The notes: generated by a model not told the origin, from the sequence alone. A stretch of 64,000 nt of DNA from Lentinus brumalis (GCA_001792895.1 MARA01000036.1:62001-126000), one strand, 5' to 3'. Shown: positions 1-13,011, counted from the first letter of the stretch. Program-made: numbers and translations.

Positions 1-3000
1 TAATGAGGTTCACTTGCTCGGGGTGGCGAGGGCAGATGATGGGGAACGCAGTTCCTATCTGATCACGATTCTCCATCTCATCCAGGATCGTAGACCACGT
101 CGCGTTCTGACGCAGGTTCGCAGCATTCCCGAACACGTAGAGGCCGTGTTTCGCCCTAGAGAGCGCTACGTTGATGCGGTTGGCGCTCTGGGTACGCCGT
201 GGTCAGAAACAATATCGGGACGCACTAGCCACGCCTCCGCACTGACCTTGAGGAAACCGATCGAGCTCGAACCTGTATCGACCTGTCCTGAGTTCCTCAC
301 AAGGGAGACGATGACGATCTTCGCCTCTTGGCCTTGGAAGATATCGACAGTACCGAGGCGAACCTAGAAAACCATCTTAGCCCGGTCAATCTTGAGGCGA
401 TCTCGTAGACAAGACTCACGTGCTTCGCCACGAGAACCTCCTCGAACTCGACATCTTCCTCTATGCCCTGCAGTGCCAGCTGCTCCGCATCTCTCTCGTC
501 TACGGCGACGGCGATCTTGAGGTCACGGAGGGCCGCTCGGACCTTCTGCAATTGGCCAAGATACGCGCACAGTACTGCGATATCTCCCTGACCGCTGTAC
601 GATCCTTGGCGCAAGAAGTAGACGACGAGATCACGAATCATCTCAACCTATGCGCGAGATAAGCAACGACCAATCCAGATGCCGCGGCCTCATCCTCACC
701 TCGAACATGTTGAACTTGGAAACCGAATCCTCGGTACCATTCTCCTTGTTAAAATGGTTCAAGAAGAACACGTCCTTCTGCATTCCCTGGACGGATGGGT
801 AGCGGAAGACGAGTTCGTTGTCCCCGAGCTTAGGGTACAGAATTTCCCTGCAGACGACGATGAGAGGCTGCCTGGAGCGAAAAGACCTCGGAACGGCGAC
901 ATACCTGATGAAGTGGGAGATCGTTGGTCGCATCCTGCGCTGAACATTGATCTGCGACATCGGGTATCCACCGTCCGAGAGACGCTCCATGAGTGACCGG
1001 TCGAACTTGTATAGCTCGTTTCCGATGGTGCTATCCATGGACAAGGCTGCGGGCTACGTTAGTGCTAATCACGTCACCGCTAAGAGCGAGGCTCACTATA
1101 GGTCGCCAAAGTCGGTCGCAACTGCTGAGGATCCCCGATGCAGATAAGGTGATGGACTGCGGGGAGAACGGGGTAAGAACAGCGCGAAACCGCTCAGAGG
1201 ACGCATGGACGCACCGGACGTGACCAGCGAGCTCAGGATGTGCGCTTCGAGGACTTGTCCGGCTTCCTCTACCATGAGTACTCGGGGAGCAATGCTCTGG
1301 GAAGGATCGGAGTGTCAGCGAAGTTACCGTGACGATAACGGAGGACTCACGCTCAAAAGAGAAGTCAAGGATGCCGCGCCTACCGAACACAGTCAGTCCG
1401 CCGCATTGCTCAAATGGTGGTCGACATACCTGTGGTCGTGCACGCAATCAGGTCAGTTTCGCTCAAAAGTCTTCGACGAATCTGAAGTAGACAGGAAGGT
1501 GAGACACTATTGGAACGCGATGACATCGGATAGCTTTCGAGTCTCACCTCATCTCTCATGTCGTCGTGATCCTTGCATGCCTCCTCGTATTCCTCCTTGA
1601 GACGTCTGTACTCGTCGAGTCGGGAGTCGTAGGCGAGGGTGCGAATCTTGCGCTCCCATTCTTCCGCCAACCTACTGCGCTCGGGCATGGACATAGCCCA
1701 AACCCGAGAGTCGCCGAGCAGATAGTTGAGCGGTCGGTTCGTGCCAGGCACCGGAGGCAAGAAGCTGAACCCGAGGGAGGCAAAGAACGCGAGAGGATTG
1801 GTGAGGAAAGACTGAGCTTCGTCCGGTGCGGCGTGCTCGCGTTGCTTGCCCTTCTTCGACCGAGGCGTGGGGGCAGGTGGCTGCTGCTGGATATACTGCA
1901 GGTCGAACCCTTCTCGCCAGAATCCGTACAGCGTGTGAGAGACAGATGCGTCAACCGCGTTCGCCTTGCCCTTCTTCTTGTGATCGACCTTTTGGAACTC
2001 GCCCTCCTGCTCTTCTTCTAGCCGCTTCAGCTCCGCGAGTTGTGCGATCCAGAACGGCGGCATCCTGATCACTTCCGCGTGCTCGACAAAGTGGATATCC
2101 AGATACTCCTCGATCTTGTCCCAGTCGAGCACGGGTAGACGGATCGAAGTCATAGTCTTCATCATACGCTCTTCAAGTCCCTTCATGATGGCGTACTGGC
2201 GCTTCATCGAGCGGTCGAGCGTCGACGCTGCAGCAAGCTTCTCAAGTCTGTCGAGGGTGTACTGCGATATGCGTTCATCAGAGGACCGCGTCCCAAGGCG
2301 AACAACCTTCTTTGTGATGTCCGCGTCGAGGACGGATGTGAGCATATGGTCCAGAGCATGATTCGTGAAGGCGATGAGCACTGTTCGGATCGTGTAAGGT
2401 GTCAGAACGGGTATGACTCCGGGGATGTGGGAGGCACACACCGATTGGCCTGATCTTGCTCGAGAACAGAACGCGAAGGATTTCTTTTGCCGTGTAGCTC
2501 TGTCGGGTCGCAGATATCAGAAAACATCATACTGGTCAGGCTCTGGCAAGCATTACCTTTCCAGTACCCGGTGGGCTGCAGACAGTCATACGTTACTAGG
2601 TCGAGTTGAGCGAGAGTGACGACAGACAGACTCACCCTTGGATGAGGGACACCTCTCTCGTGAGGCTATCCACAACCGCCTCCGCCTGACTCGGGTCGAG
2701 GACGCTGAGCCTATTGAGGTGGTCTCGGGCCCTCGCAACGGCCAGGGGATTCGTGATATCAAGATCAGGGATAACCGAACCCTTCTTCGCAAGACAGTCC
2801 AACTTGAACCTGAACCCCGGAGCGAGCGCATACTTCGGCCGGAGGACCTGGACGCCCTCGAGCGAGCCCCCAGGCGCGATGTAGCGAGCGAACGGGATCT
2901 CCGTCGGCTCCGTAGTCTGGAGCTTATGCAAAAACGGCCGCACCGACTCGAACATGACGCTGTTGTCGACCAGGACCGCGAACGTCGACTTGTTGACGCA

Positions 3001-5228
3001 AAGCCGCTCGCCCCGAAGAGCCATGAGCTCGACTGCCGAGTCGAAGAACGACACCCGGAGTTGGATGCGGTTCTGCTCCAGCTTCGCAGACTCCGCGATG
3101 TCCTTGCTGTAAGACGCGACCACGCCGAGGTAGGCGCGGACGCTGCGGTTCGACACCACGACGAGAACGACGAGGCTCGCGCCTTGCAGTCTCCTGCTAT
3201 GCTCCCAGTACGCAAACCGCTTCTTCGCGTCCTTGTTGCGCGCCGTCCCGCCGGGAGGTGCATCGAGCATCAGCGTGACGGTAACACCCCGCCTGCGCGC
3301 CTCGGGCGGCCCTGCGAGGAATTCGACGTTCGTGTAGAGCTGGAAGAAGACTGAGTCGCGGCCTGTGGAGCGGTACGCGCCGCCGTTCTTGTCGACCAAC
3401 GCTTCGAGTTTTGTCTTCTCGTTCTTCTGGCGTCTCCCTTCCCAGATGTTGAGGAGGTCGTCGTGTATGGCGGTCAGAGACGATCGCGTAGTCGAGCTGG
3501 CGTGCGCCGTCAGTCATGCGACGGTCGCACACCTGGAACAACTCACATGAGCTCTTCCCGTAGTAAACGGAACTGGATGTCGAGATGGCGCTCCATCGAG
3601 CCGAGGGGAAGATGATGCGGAGCCTCCGGAGTGAAGACGGGCATGTAAGGGGCGACGGGGGAGAACAACTCCTCATGGGTAGGCGCGATGCGGATCGACC
3701 TGATCTCCTCGAAGTCGTTGTCGTGACGAGGACCGGCCGGTCGACGCTCGCCAGGAGGGTCGTAGGTCTGCGCAAGCTGAGCGATGCGAGCTTGGACGCG
3801 CTGCTCGCGGGACAGGGCGGACTTCTGCGGGCCTTTCTGGAGCCGCATGACGACGCCCGTCTCCCGCTCGACGATGGCGGTCAGACGGTCAATTTCCTCG
3901 CGAATGTGTCCGACCAAGAGATTGCGATTGCGCTCCGGCACAGACGTGATTGAATCTTCGAAACGTGGATGGATGGCAGAGATGTCGCTCGCCCAAGTCT
4001 CGAACCACTCAGCGAACTGCTTGATGAACTTCGGGACATCCGAGAAGTTGCGGATGCCGTCGTTGTAGCGATTGAAGTATCTGGGACGGGTAAGTACACG
4101 TCATAGACAGGCTACAGTTGACCTCACTGAAGGAGCAATGTCGACAACGTTCTGAAGACTGTCACCCCGTCGAGGGAGTTCTGCAGAGACGGCGAGAGGT
4201 TAGGGGTAGGGTCTCTCCAGGATTTGGCGGTCATCATGGCCGCGAGACATCTATCGAGAGCGGCGAACACGGATTCGTGGTTGTTCTTGATGATAGCGTA
4301 CAGTACACTAGAGAAGGTTGGGTAGAGGGTTTCAGGCTGATATAGATACTCGCATACGACTCCCACTCACTTGATGTTTTTGTGCAGCGTTGACTTCAAT
4401 ACGAGATCGGAGGCGAAGAACTCAAAGACGGGGAAGTAGCCGCGCTGGAAAGAGAGGGCACCAGTATGTACACCAATCGAGACATCGACGGGTTCGAAGC
4501 GGAGGACGTCCCCGATACGATGTAGTGCATTGCCCTTGCGTCCGTCGTGAGAGAAGGACTCAGGGAGGCGAGGACATAGACATACCTTGACGACGACCTG
4601 CAGGAACTCCTGCGCACTTGCCGTGTTCTGCCAGACCGATTTTCGTTAGCCTGTCGCTCCGTCACCGTGCAAATCTCTAACGCACCCAAGATTTGTTTCG
4701 GTCGTTGACACTCGCTAGGATCCGGACAAACCCCTGGACCTGTGCGGCCGAATTGAAACGATATTTGTCCCACAGGAACTCCTTGAGGTAGTTGTGGACG
4801 TCGCTGGGGTTCAGATTGTGTCGTTCCTCGCGCACAGACCCAGCGCTAACGGCCAGGCCCTCGGGTGAGAAAAAGTCGAGGGCGGCGTCCTCGTCGGTCT
4901 GTGCTGCGGTAGCGTCGCCTCCCTGGTTCTGACCTTCCGCTGTCCCCGCCTGCTTCACATGTCGAAACGAGCATTCGAAACCCCTTGAACAATCGCCGCT
5001 CGTCCAAAAGAACTGGCACACATTCCGAGGGACATTACCGGGCGGCTTACCGGGAGATCTGGGGCTCTGGGGGACGGGAGTCTGCGAGCGGCTACGAGCG
5101 GGAGACGAGGCCGGCGACGGTGTCCCCCGAGATGAAGTCGAACGGTCGTGCGAGAACTTGCATCTCTGGCCAAATCGGCAGCCGTTGGGAGAGTTGAACA
5201 GCCTGCAAGGGCCTTTGTTCTGCGACAT
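1..5228 (-). CDS. NFX1-type (ZNFX1-like) SF1 RNA helicase with N-terminal CCCH zinc fingers, 3' end cut by window edge
   Basis: The ATG at 5228 opens an exon with two CCCH fingers (spacing C-X8-C-X5-C-X3-H): CRLFNSPNGC..CKFSH and CQFFWTSGDC..CSFRH. A Ser/Pro-rich linker and the long helical region usual before the helicase core of this family follow. Superfamily 1 motifs then appear in order: Walker A PPGTGK (2557-2575), FTNHALDHML (about 2370), DLIACTTTG (about 1450), VEEAGQVLEAH (about 1250; motif II variant), GDPQQLRPT (about 1110), QRRMRPTISHF (about 930), GTVDIFQGQEAK (about 350) and INVALSRAKHGLY (about 160). Many short GT..AG introns interrupt it. Family knowledge: ATP-dependent RNA helicases; ZNFX1/NFX1-type members act in RNA silencing or nuclear RNA surveillance. 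The role here is inferred. The reading frame leaves the window at position 1 shortly after the last helicase motif. Divergent from the dehydrogenase at 6684. Confidence 0.93.
2557..2575 (-). other. 19-nt microexon encoding the helicase Walker A motif
   Basis: On the minus strand a 19-nt exon lies between acceptor TGCAG (2576-2580) and donor GTAATG (2551-2556). With two bases from the preceding exon, which ends at 2636 before GTGAGT, it encodes G-PPGTGK. The next exon starts at 2499 (SYTAKEIL). The flanking introns are 60 nt (2576-2635) and 57 nt (2500-2556). The frame is exact on both sides, and the product is the canonical P-loop followed by the usual helicase sequence. Confidence 0.85.
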
Positions 5229-6622
5229 TGGGACAGAGGTGAGTGCCGACTCTACTGGATGGGGTGATGGTGGGAGGCAGGATTATCTGGACCTCGAGGT
5301 AGGGAGGTACACGTTGAGGGCAGGAAGCAGAGACCATCTTACGGCTGGTCTCGTGCTTCATATCAACAACGGCTACCACATTCCCTATCATGAGGGGCGC
5401 CGGATCGAACCCTGTCTACCAGCACACGCGCCGAAGTGTCTAGCGCTTACGTCGGACTATGTTTCCGCCATGACCCCGCCAGTTTCCTATGTCCTTGTGT
5501 TGCATGCCGGGGTTTTCATCCACACAGGACGTGTCAAGCTTCAAGCAACGGGTCAGCGAGATACTGATGCCACATCACAGGAGATTCACTCACCATATCA
5601 GTAGGAGGGAAGACCTGGGTGGACGACCTAGGACAATGCATTTTCATTGGCGATTATTGCGCGGACGCATGCAGCGGCCAAAGAGGCTACTTGCTACACT
5701 GCAATTGAGGCGGCTCTAAACCACGACAAATCCAGGCTGTACCGAGGAAGATCATGAACATGCGCCGCAAGCAATCAATCCGCAAACTCGGACTCACCGA
5801 CTTCCTGCCAAGGCAGCGGACGACGCAACACGTCTCAAGCTTCACAAAGCGTTGCAGAGCAGCTAGTCAGCATTCTGCGAGTTCTAGTACAGCACCTGGT
5901 TTGTTTTCAAGTCGCTGTTCCGCCAGATTCGTACATATAGCCATGTTCGTCACGGTGATCATGATGGTCGAGAGCGGGGTGGTTAAGCGCTTGCCCTGCA
6001 GGGGAGGCGCCTAATGCCTACGTAAGCTTACCTACTTACTTACTCTCCTACTTACGGACTTACTTACCATTGACTCTATCATCAACTCTGACTCTCTCTC
6101 TCCTATGCTACGCCTGACGAACGTTCATGCTCTCCTCTCACATCGGACTGGAGCCTTAGACGTGGTCTCTCGTGTCGACATCTCAACGACAATCGTCAGA
6201 AAGGCTGGCATATTGACTAACTACTAGTAAGTCCTCGTGGCCGCGCTCCAGAGCACAAACAACTAGTAAGTCAGAGACCCTTGAACGAACAGTGACCGGT
6301 GCCACCCGGGGTCCGGTACACACTTAGCCCTGCGGAGATATCCACGCATTGACCAAACTCCTTCATTTATTGTCCAAAAGCGACTAGGCCGTCGGATTCT
6401 CGACTGTACACCGCTTGTAATCAGCATCAGGGCGGCTCAGCCGGGACGGGCTCGTCCTCCAGCTCCGAGTCCCGATATTTCCCCGGTAAGCCATCCTGCC
6501 ATCCGAATGACCTTCTCTGGCAGCGATCCTCTCCTACGATTGGAAGAGCAGATAAGTGAGCCCTTGCTGACGTGTCGTCGAAGGTCGCGCCGTGCGGAAA
6601 TCCACAGCGAGCTGTGATGCAC
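5229..6622. other. Divergent intergenic region, no gene recognised
   Basis: About 1.4 kb lies between the start of the helicase (minus) and the dehydrogenase (plus). Only short ORFs without family resemblance are present. A stretch rich in TTAC/CTTA words (about 6020-6070) is the only visible local repeat. It probably holds both promoters. Confidence 0.5.
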
Positions 6623-6628
6623 TATAAA
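6623..6628 (+). promoter_or_regulatory. TATA box of the short-chain dehydrogenase
   Basis: TATAAA lies 56 bp upstream of the ATG at 6684, at a plausible distance for a core promoter. No other element was identified. Confidence 0.5.
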
Positions 6629-6683
6629 GGCTCGTCACTTTCTCGACCGCCGAAGTAGCTCCTTGTCGTGGACGACCGATACC

Positions 6684-7637
6684 ATGACAGACAAGACGAC
6701 CTGGCTTATATCTGGGTGAGCATTGAATTAGTGTTATCGTGGCAGAAAAATGATCTGAGCTGAGTTTGACGCGTTATAGTGCATCGCGCGGGATCGGTCT
6801 CGAGTTGACGAGACAACTCTTGACGAACCCCTCGAACATCGTTGTCGCGACGTGTCGCAACCCTCCCAGCGCGAAAGACCTGAGCGCGCTGAAGGATAGC
6901 GCGAAAGGCACCCTGCACATCGCGCAGATAGACGTATCGGACGAGGACTCCATCCGGAACTCCGTCAAGGCAGTCGAAGCGCTACTCGGTGCAGATGCCA
7001 GCATCGACTACCTGTACAACAACGCTGCCATCGTACGCCGCGCTCCCCATCCTCCCCGCGTCGAATCCTGACGTCTGTTATGTGCGATCTCGCAGAACGA
7101 AGGGAACGACACCGCGTTCACGTTCCAGTCCGCCGTCCTGATGCGTACGATCCAAGCGAACGTCGTCGGGCCCGCCGTCATGGCACAAGCCTACCTCCCC
7201 CTCCTCGAGAAGAGCAAGAAGAAGACGATCGTGAATGTTACGAGCGGCCTTGCGAGCATAGGCCTCGACCTCGGCCCGAAGAACGCGACGTACACCATCA
7301 GCAAGACCGCGCTGAACATGCTCGTAAGTCCGTTCGCGATGCGACTGCTCATGCGCTCGCCACTGACGGTCTGCGATAGGCGTACAAGCAGAAGACGGAG
7401 CGTCCCGACTTCACGGTGATCGTCATTGACCCCGGCTGGGTCAAGACAGGTGAGCGTCGTGTCGGTCCCTGAGGCCGAAGTCTATCTGCTGACGATGGCC
7501 ATGCAGAGATGGGCGGAGAAGGTGCGATCCTCCAGCCGGAGGAGAGTGTCTCGAACATCGTCCGCACGGTGACAGGGTTGAAGCACGAAGACAGTGGCAA
7601 GTTCTTCCGATACGACGGCCAGACTCTCCCCTGGTGA
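6684..7637 (+). CDS. Short-chain dehydrogenase/reductase (SDR), classical type
   Basis: Five exons with exact frames: 6684-6715, 6780-7032, 7096-7323, 7380-7449 and 7507-7637. Seen: cofactor-binding motif G-ASRGIG split by intron 1, then NNAA (YNNAAI) at the end of exon 2, catalytic Ser in VNVTSG, the YxxxK active site as YTISK, and the PGWVKT motif typical of this SDR group. About 237 residues, normal for a single-domain cytosolic SDR. Family knowledge: NAD(P)(H)-dependent oxidoreduction of a carbonyl or alcohol. The substrate cannot be read from sequence. No signal peptide or membrane segment is seen. The start was chosen because MTDKTTWLISG leads directly into the Rossmann motif. All catalytic residues are present, so it should be active. 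Confidence 0.92.
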
Positions 7638-7868
7638 ATGTGCACAAGTGAGCTTCGTGTGAATCCGTGTATATATGTGAATCAGTCATATCAAGATACA
7701 GGGTCAAGAAGGCCGGGAACTCAAGCAGCTACAGGGCATGGACGATCGTCACGCAGGGATGTTCACTAACGGGAGTTACAAGTACAAGAGAATGTGCCTG
7801 CTGGCGGTACAGATGACACGACTCACGCCTCCGACTTATTCTTCATGTCATCCTCATCGTCTGAGCCG

Positions 7869-9546
7869 CTAAGTCTCTTCGTCTTCTTTGTCGACGAAAC
7901 CCTTCGCGTACTGGTCAAGTAAAAATATGAGCGTGTCATATAACTCGCGCGAGCTCGCGATCTTCATCTGGAAGAGCTGTCGCGTCCGCAACTCAGCGTC
8001 AAGGAAATCAATGATAGCGCGGTGGACAAACTTTCGTGATCTTCCCATTCGGGCTGACCGTGTGGCGGAGCTGCTCTTGGAAGAAGGAGACGTCGATCTG
8101 AAGCTGTAAAGAGGTGTCACTGGCACTGAAGACGGGACTGTCTGCACGAGTGGTATCTCTGACGTGACTCACCGATCTCCAAATGTTGACGAAGATGTCG
8201 ATCTTCGACGAGTGCTCCTTGAGTCCGGACTGCATGCGTATCAGCAACGCCTTGTAATGACCGAGCGTATCTGCTTGGTCCATCAGTTGCATGATTTCCT
8301 TGCTGCATTTCTTCATCTCCGTTTTGAGGTCATTCTTCCTGTGCCGCATCTTGACGAACTGGGAGCTTGAGCCTGGGTGCCCGAGGGTCGCCGCCGACAT
8401 CTTTCGAGTTCGAACATTGCGAGAACACGTCCGTTATTAAGAGGTACGCAGGGGTGAAGCCGATGGAGGCCGAAACTTACGATGGCCTCCACGAACGCGT
8501 CCGGCGAGAGGGTCACAACGGCCACCCCGACCCCGAGAACAGCAGGGGCCCCGAATGAAGCGAGACAGGCTGCTGCCATCTTGTTCGTCTGTACAGCAAG
8601 CATCAGTCTGAGCCGAACCTCAAGGGCCTCCATGAGACTTCGTACATCGCTGGATATTCTGACACGCGCAAACACAATCAGGCTAAGGTTTTGTGTGACA
8701 AACGTGTGGCCATTGCTGCTTACTGCTCAAGACCAACATGCAAGTCCGCCATGCGGTGTTTCGCCGCGTGTAACGTTTCCTTGGTATGCACATCTGCGTC
8801 TTCATGAACCAGGTCGATCCTGCTTGCGAACAGGTAGATGTCATCTGCGAGTTGGCTGAAATCCTTTGTGGCCTTCCGAGCATCCTCCTCCCTCTCGGAG
8901 AGGATCTGAAGCAAAATTCAGAACATCCATGGACGAGTAGTGGACGAGTTACGAGAGTATCGACGCACTCTCGTGAAGAATGCCAGTTCGTACTTCATAG
9001 CATCATAGTCACACTCGTCCATATCTTGCAGCATCGTGACGGTGAACTCTGCTAGGTGTCGATAATTCGAAACGTTAAGGCGATCGCGGTCCGACTCACG
9101 TCGCATGAAAGCTGCAGCCACATTCACGTTATCATGAATAATGTCCAGAATATCATGAAAGTGCTATAACGTTGTACGTTGGAAATGTGATCAGCGTGCA
9201 GTCGTGCAGCGATGGGCGTCAGTCGGCGTACCCATTGAAGCTTGTCCCACTCAGGGGAAAGCTGCAGCACGGCGCCGTTCTTGCCGCGATATCCTTCGTT
9301 GTCGAAACGTTGGAGGTACTGGCCGACCTTACGAAAGGACTGTCCGATGCCCCAGACGGTGTTGCGTAGGTCCTCGATCGCGCGAACCGCGATGTTCTGC
9401 ACGACCCTTGACTTCATGCCTTCCGCAAACCGGGTATGAAAGCCCTCGCTTTGGACGTCGACCTTGCCGCCAAGAGCGAGGTCAATCAACTCAGCAGTAC
9501 TGTCCGAAGAGCCGAGGGTAGGTTCAGCTCGTGAGGGTTCCTCTAT
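7869..9546 (-). CDS. Alpha-helical protein with central hydrophobic segment (paralogue 1), start codon apparently lost
   Basis: A multi-exon gene read by comparison with its paralogue at 20761-22450. Matching blocks in order: LQLSPEWDKL (about 9260), a block ending AAAFMR (about 9120), TMLQDMDECDY (about 9020), a helical block ending in MADLHVGLEQ (about 8730), an Ala/Val/Gly-rich hydrophobic stretch of about 35 residues (about 8580-8475), KIDIFVNIW (about 8190), and the C-terminal LYDTLIFLLDQYAKG and DEET before the stop at 7869. Long amphipathic helices flanking one hydrophobic hairpin recall alpha-pore-forming proteins, but this is an architectural inference only and no family is recognised. 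At the place of the paralogue's ATG this copy has ATA (9544-9546), and no in-frame ATG lies upstream before a stop. Either a 5' exon was missed or the gene has lost its start. Confidence 0.6.
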
Positions 9547-9551
9547 TCGGA

Positions 9552-10887
9552 TTAAATGAATGATGCCCACATCATATCGTCATCGTTGGGTTCGGGCAGC
9601 CACAGCTGTCCATCTCAAATATGCTTAGTACGACGGCGGGGTAGAGGTGGTGCTCGACTTACATGACGGCTGAGCGTCAGTCTTGATCTCTCCCCAGCCT
9701 CCAGATTGTCGGCGTGACAGGGTAGTCGACCACCAGACGGAGTCATGTACGTAGGTGAGGTCGAAGAGAGATATCTGAAGCTCCCCAGAACACTGAACGT
9801 GCAAGGGAGCCCCCCTTGGCGACGGACTGACAACAAGGGCATCAATCATCAGCGAGCGACGCACCCCGTACCCGACCTTGAATGAAGTCGGGAGGAGGGC
9901 CAGCTTCACCAGCCTGATGACGGGGCTTTTCGAAAGTAGAGACATCAACTCCGAACATAGCTTGTCTGGAGCTGTTTCCCCGTCACCGCTCAGATGAATG
10001 CAAGCCTGGAATTCTTCCAGCAAGGTCGACATCTCGAGCATGGCGCGAAGCCCGGCTGCAGGAATCATTCTGAGCGGAATACGGTTGAATCATGGAGACA
10101 TGGACGTACTATGATGCCAGTGCCTCGATGAGAACTCGAGGTGTACCTTCCGAAGAGCCTTTCCGAACGCTCCCGGAGGCGGGAAATGTTGCTCGTCGGC
10201 CAGAGTTCCCTATACATGGGAGCATGAGTGAGCTTTCAATCAGGAGAGGACAAGGCGCACATTTATGGTTAGTTTCGTCAAGCAACCGACCACGGCTTTC
10301 GGCCGCGTCGAGGAGAGTTTCTTGAAGTTCATTTGGGACAGATTGGGAATCGTGACGTGATGCAGGACTACGCACACGAGATGCGGGAGGCTCCAGATGA
10401 GGTAGAATAGGCTTGTTGCCCTGTCGAAGGCAACGCGCTCAAGCTCTAAGCGAACTAGCGGCGTAGGGAACTGCGAGATGGTTGCATTGTATAGCACAGG
10501 ATACCAACCGACCCCGACGAGCTTGAGACTACGCAGGGAGAGCATCGAGGTCGCCCAACTCCCTGGTCCCACGGACACCGCAAGTGGTACAGCGCGCCCA
10601 GGAGTTCTCGGCCAAATCTGCAGCTCGTTGATCAGGTAAGCGAGGTCGCTACTCTCGCATACCGTCCGTGCTAGGCAGTAGACTCGATTGAATCCCGACC
10701 TCAAGAGCTCTTCGGTAATGGAGACCGTGCTGAAGAGGTTGTACCGCGAACGTGGCAGCCAATAGGAACAAACCAGGCAACATGAGCGGACGGCGGGGTA
10801 GTAGACGATGGGGTCCGTATTGCTCTTGATACCGACGAGGTCGATGATCTGTTCCCATAGCTCCACCGGAACTTCAGACGTATCCAT
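9552..10887 (-). CDS. F-box domain protein
   Basis: Four exons: 10261-10887, 10110-10209, 9663-10055 and 9552-9613, all frames consistent, giving about 393 residues. The N-terminus has a typical Agaricomycete F-box: VPVELWEQIIDLVG, then SCCLVCSYWLPRSRYNLF. A leucine-patterned region resembling degenerate LRRs follows (SLRSLKLVGV, LVRLELERVAF). Family knowledge: F-box proteins are substrate receptors of SCF ubiquitin ligases and bind Skp1 through the N-terminal motif. The substrate is unknown. The second intron (10056-10109) removes an in-frame TGA at 10090-10092. The stop TAA (9552-9554) lies only a few bases before the expected start of the next gene on the same strand. Confidence 0.82.
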
Positions 10888-13011
10888 TCTGGATAGACTG
10901 GATGCACTACCGGCCCGTCCAGGGCTTTAGGTCGAATCGCAGTGCTGCGAGATCCCCGGGGTGTCAGGGTGGAGAAGTTAAAAGGGTAGAAGGAGGTCGA
11001 GGTCGTCGCCGTACACAGGCGATGGATGTTCTGCGCAATGGGGTCACGTCATTAATCGGTCAGCGATCATCAGGGAGAAAGCGCACCTTGGACGAAGTCC
11101 AAAACGGAAAAGCGATAACTCAACGGGGGTGGACGGACGGGAACAGGACACGGATCAAGACGAATTCGTAGTGGGGAGAGTCGGCTTGTGACAACTCGGG
11201 CGGGCAAGGAGAACGAAGGAGATGTCAGTCGAGAGCGATAGCAATCCTGAGAGGACGGTGAGGTGGGTGGTGTACAGAGGGCAGAAGAGGGGCGAGGTCG
11301 CCCTCGTACGAGGCACTGCAATGCGGGAACGTCGTGGCAGCGTGCCGCCCGGTTCGTGCTTTCCTCGAGGTCCTAGGTCCTGTCAGACAAAGTTCAGGGT
11401 GTAGTTGGAGATGAGGCGGCTCAGCGCTACTCACCGTCTCAGTCTCTCATGGTACCTGTAGCTAGACGGTCAGTTGACCCTCTTCCTGAGAGTGATGGAG
11501 GCGAGAGAAACTTCGTCACACCGGACAAGAGCCTATGGTGATATGAATGAGATATAGTTATATTGGACAGAACGAACTAGCGAGGGGCCATGCTCTCCAG
11601 GAAGGGACAATAGAGAAGCGCATCTCGGTGGCAGAATGGAAAGGAACTGCGGTCGCAAAATTTTGCGCGACAACTTGAAGCGCACGGGCCTAGCATCGGC
11701 AAGCGGTCGAGAGTGTAACGCCTATAGTTGCACAAGACCATCAGAGGACATCCGCGGCCCAAAGAGGGCGGCTTTTCCCTGCAGATGCCTTGACGGTTGG
11801 GCGGAGAACCAGAGACCGCCGCACGCTCTCGCGTTACAACGAGCCTCCGACCCAATTTCAGGCGCTGCATGTACGACAAACACGAAAAGCCGGACAACAA
11901 GGCCACAGGACCTGGTGCAAACGCGATACTCACATGAAAGCGGGACTCACGGGCATGGCATCAGCGAACCTCGCAGCTGACCTTACATAGAGCTCGTATT
12001 CGACCCATATATCGCATATCCCCATCTGACGTCTATTTGCCGACATTCACGGCCCCCGGCCGGCAGTCTACAGTAACTGTCGGTCCGAAGGGTGGGCGGT
12101 TGGCCTGTAACGCGCAGCGGGGAGCAGCAAGAGCATGCACAACTCACGAGGTAATCGCATAGTGATAGCAGGACTGACTGGAGCTGGATATACATGCACG
12201 ACGTGTGACTCATGAGTGCATGTGCAATGAACGAAAAACATATGTACTCACCACCGTTCGACGTGCTTATTCGCGTGGCGGCCCTCCGTCTGTGAATGCT
12301 TCCTGTGCATACACTCCATTGAGCACCGGCGAACGCTGACGTGCTGATGCAAACTCATGTCCTTAGTGCGGTATACCAGGCAGCGCGCAGCGCAATGTGC
12401 TAGCTCGAGCTTAGACGTCGGTCGGAGTATAAGCTATTCGGTACTCATGCGGTGTCGTACAGCCATCGACTCACAGTCTTCTGAGATAATCTCTCATTGA
12501 ACGCGCAGTCCTCGCTCCGGTGACCGTGGCACGCTATATGCCACAACGAAGTCTCTCCTGCTCGAAAATAGCTGGTCCGTCGTCCCTGGTGGCAGCTTGC
12601 TGAGAGGGTCGCGATGCGCGCGAAGTCGGAGATCGGTCGGAGAGGTCAGGAGAGGTCGTGCGGCATCAGCTAAGACTCGAGACTCAGAGGGTGCAAGTCG
12701 TTCACGATATTCTCTAGCTATCATAGTAGAGCGCACATAAGAATAACAGGCGAGCGATTTGGGGCCATGCTCAGCAGCGGCGTGGATGAGCGTGGATGAG
12801 GACGAAAAACGTGAGGCGCGCGCTTGTCGCGGCAACCTGCTTTCGAAACCATTGCCAGGTTTCGGGTTGTCTTGTACTTACTTCGAACCGAACCTCTAAT
12901 ATCCAGAGCTATTAGCTGTACTAAGCTTCGATATATATTATTGTGGCTCTGATCTGGTGCTGGTCTCACCGCTGAAGCGGCCTCAAGCTCTGACGCTACG
13001 CGGCCTAAGTC
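10888..13011. other. Intergenic, nothing recognised
   Basis: About 2.1 kb between the F-box gene and the LINE. It holds short ORFs of up to about 130 codons on both strands without family motifs, consistent intron structure or coding pattern. No repeat was noticed. Confidence 0.45.

Noticed and set aside
5404..5414. Minus-strand sequence GGTTCGATCC resembling a tRNA B box
   Set aside because: The flanking bases do not form a T-stem, and no A box or acceptor stem can be built around it.
10090..10092. In-frame TGA in the F-box gene at 9552-10887, at first read as a pseudogene mark
   Set aside because: A 54-nt intron (10056-10109, GTACGT to CTGCAG) removes it and restores the frame exactly into GLRAMLEM.
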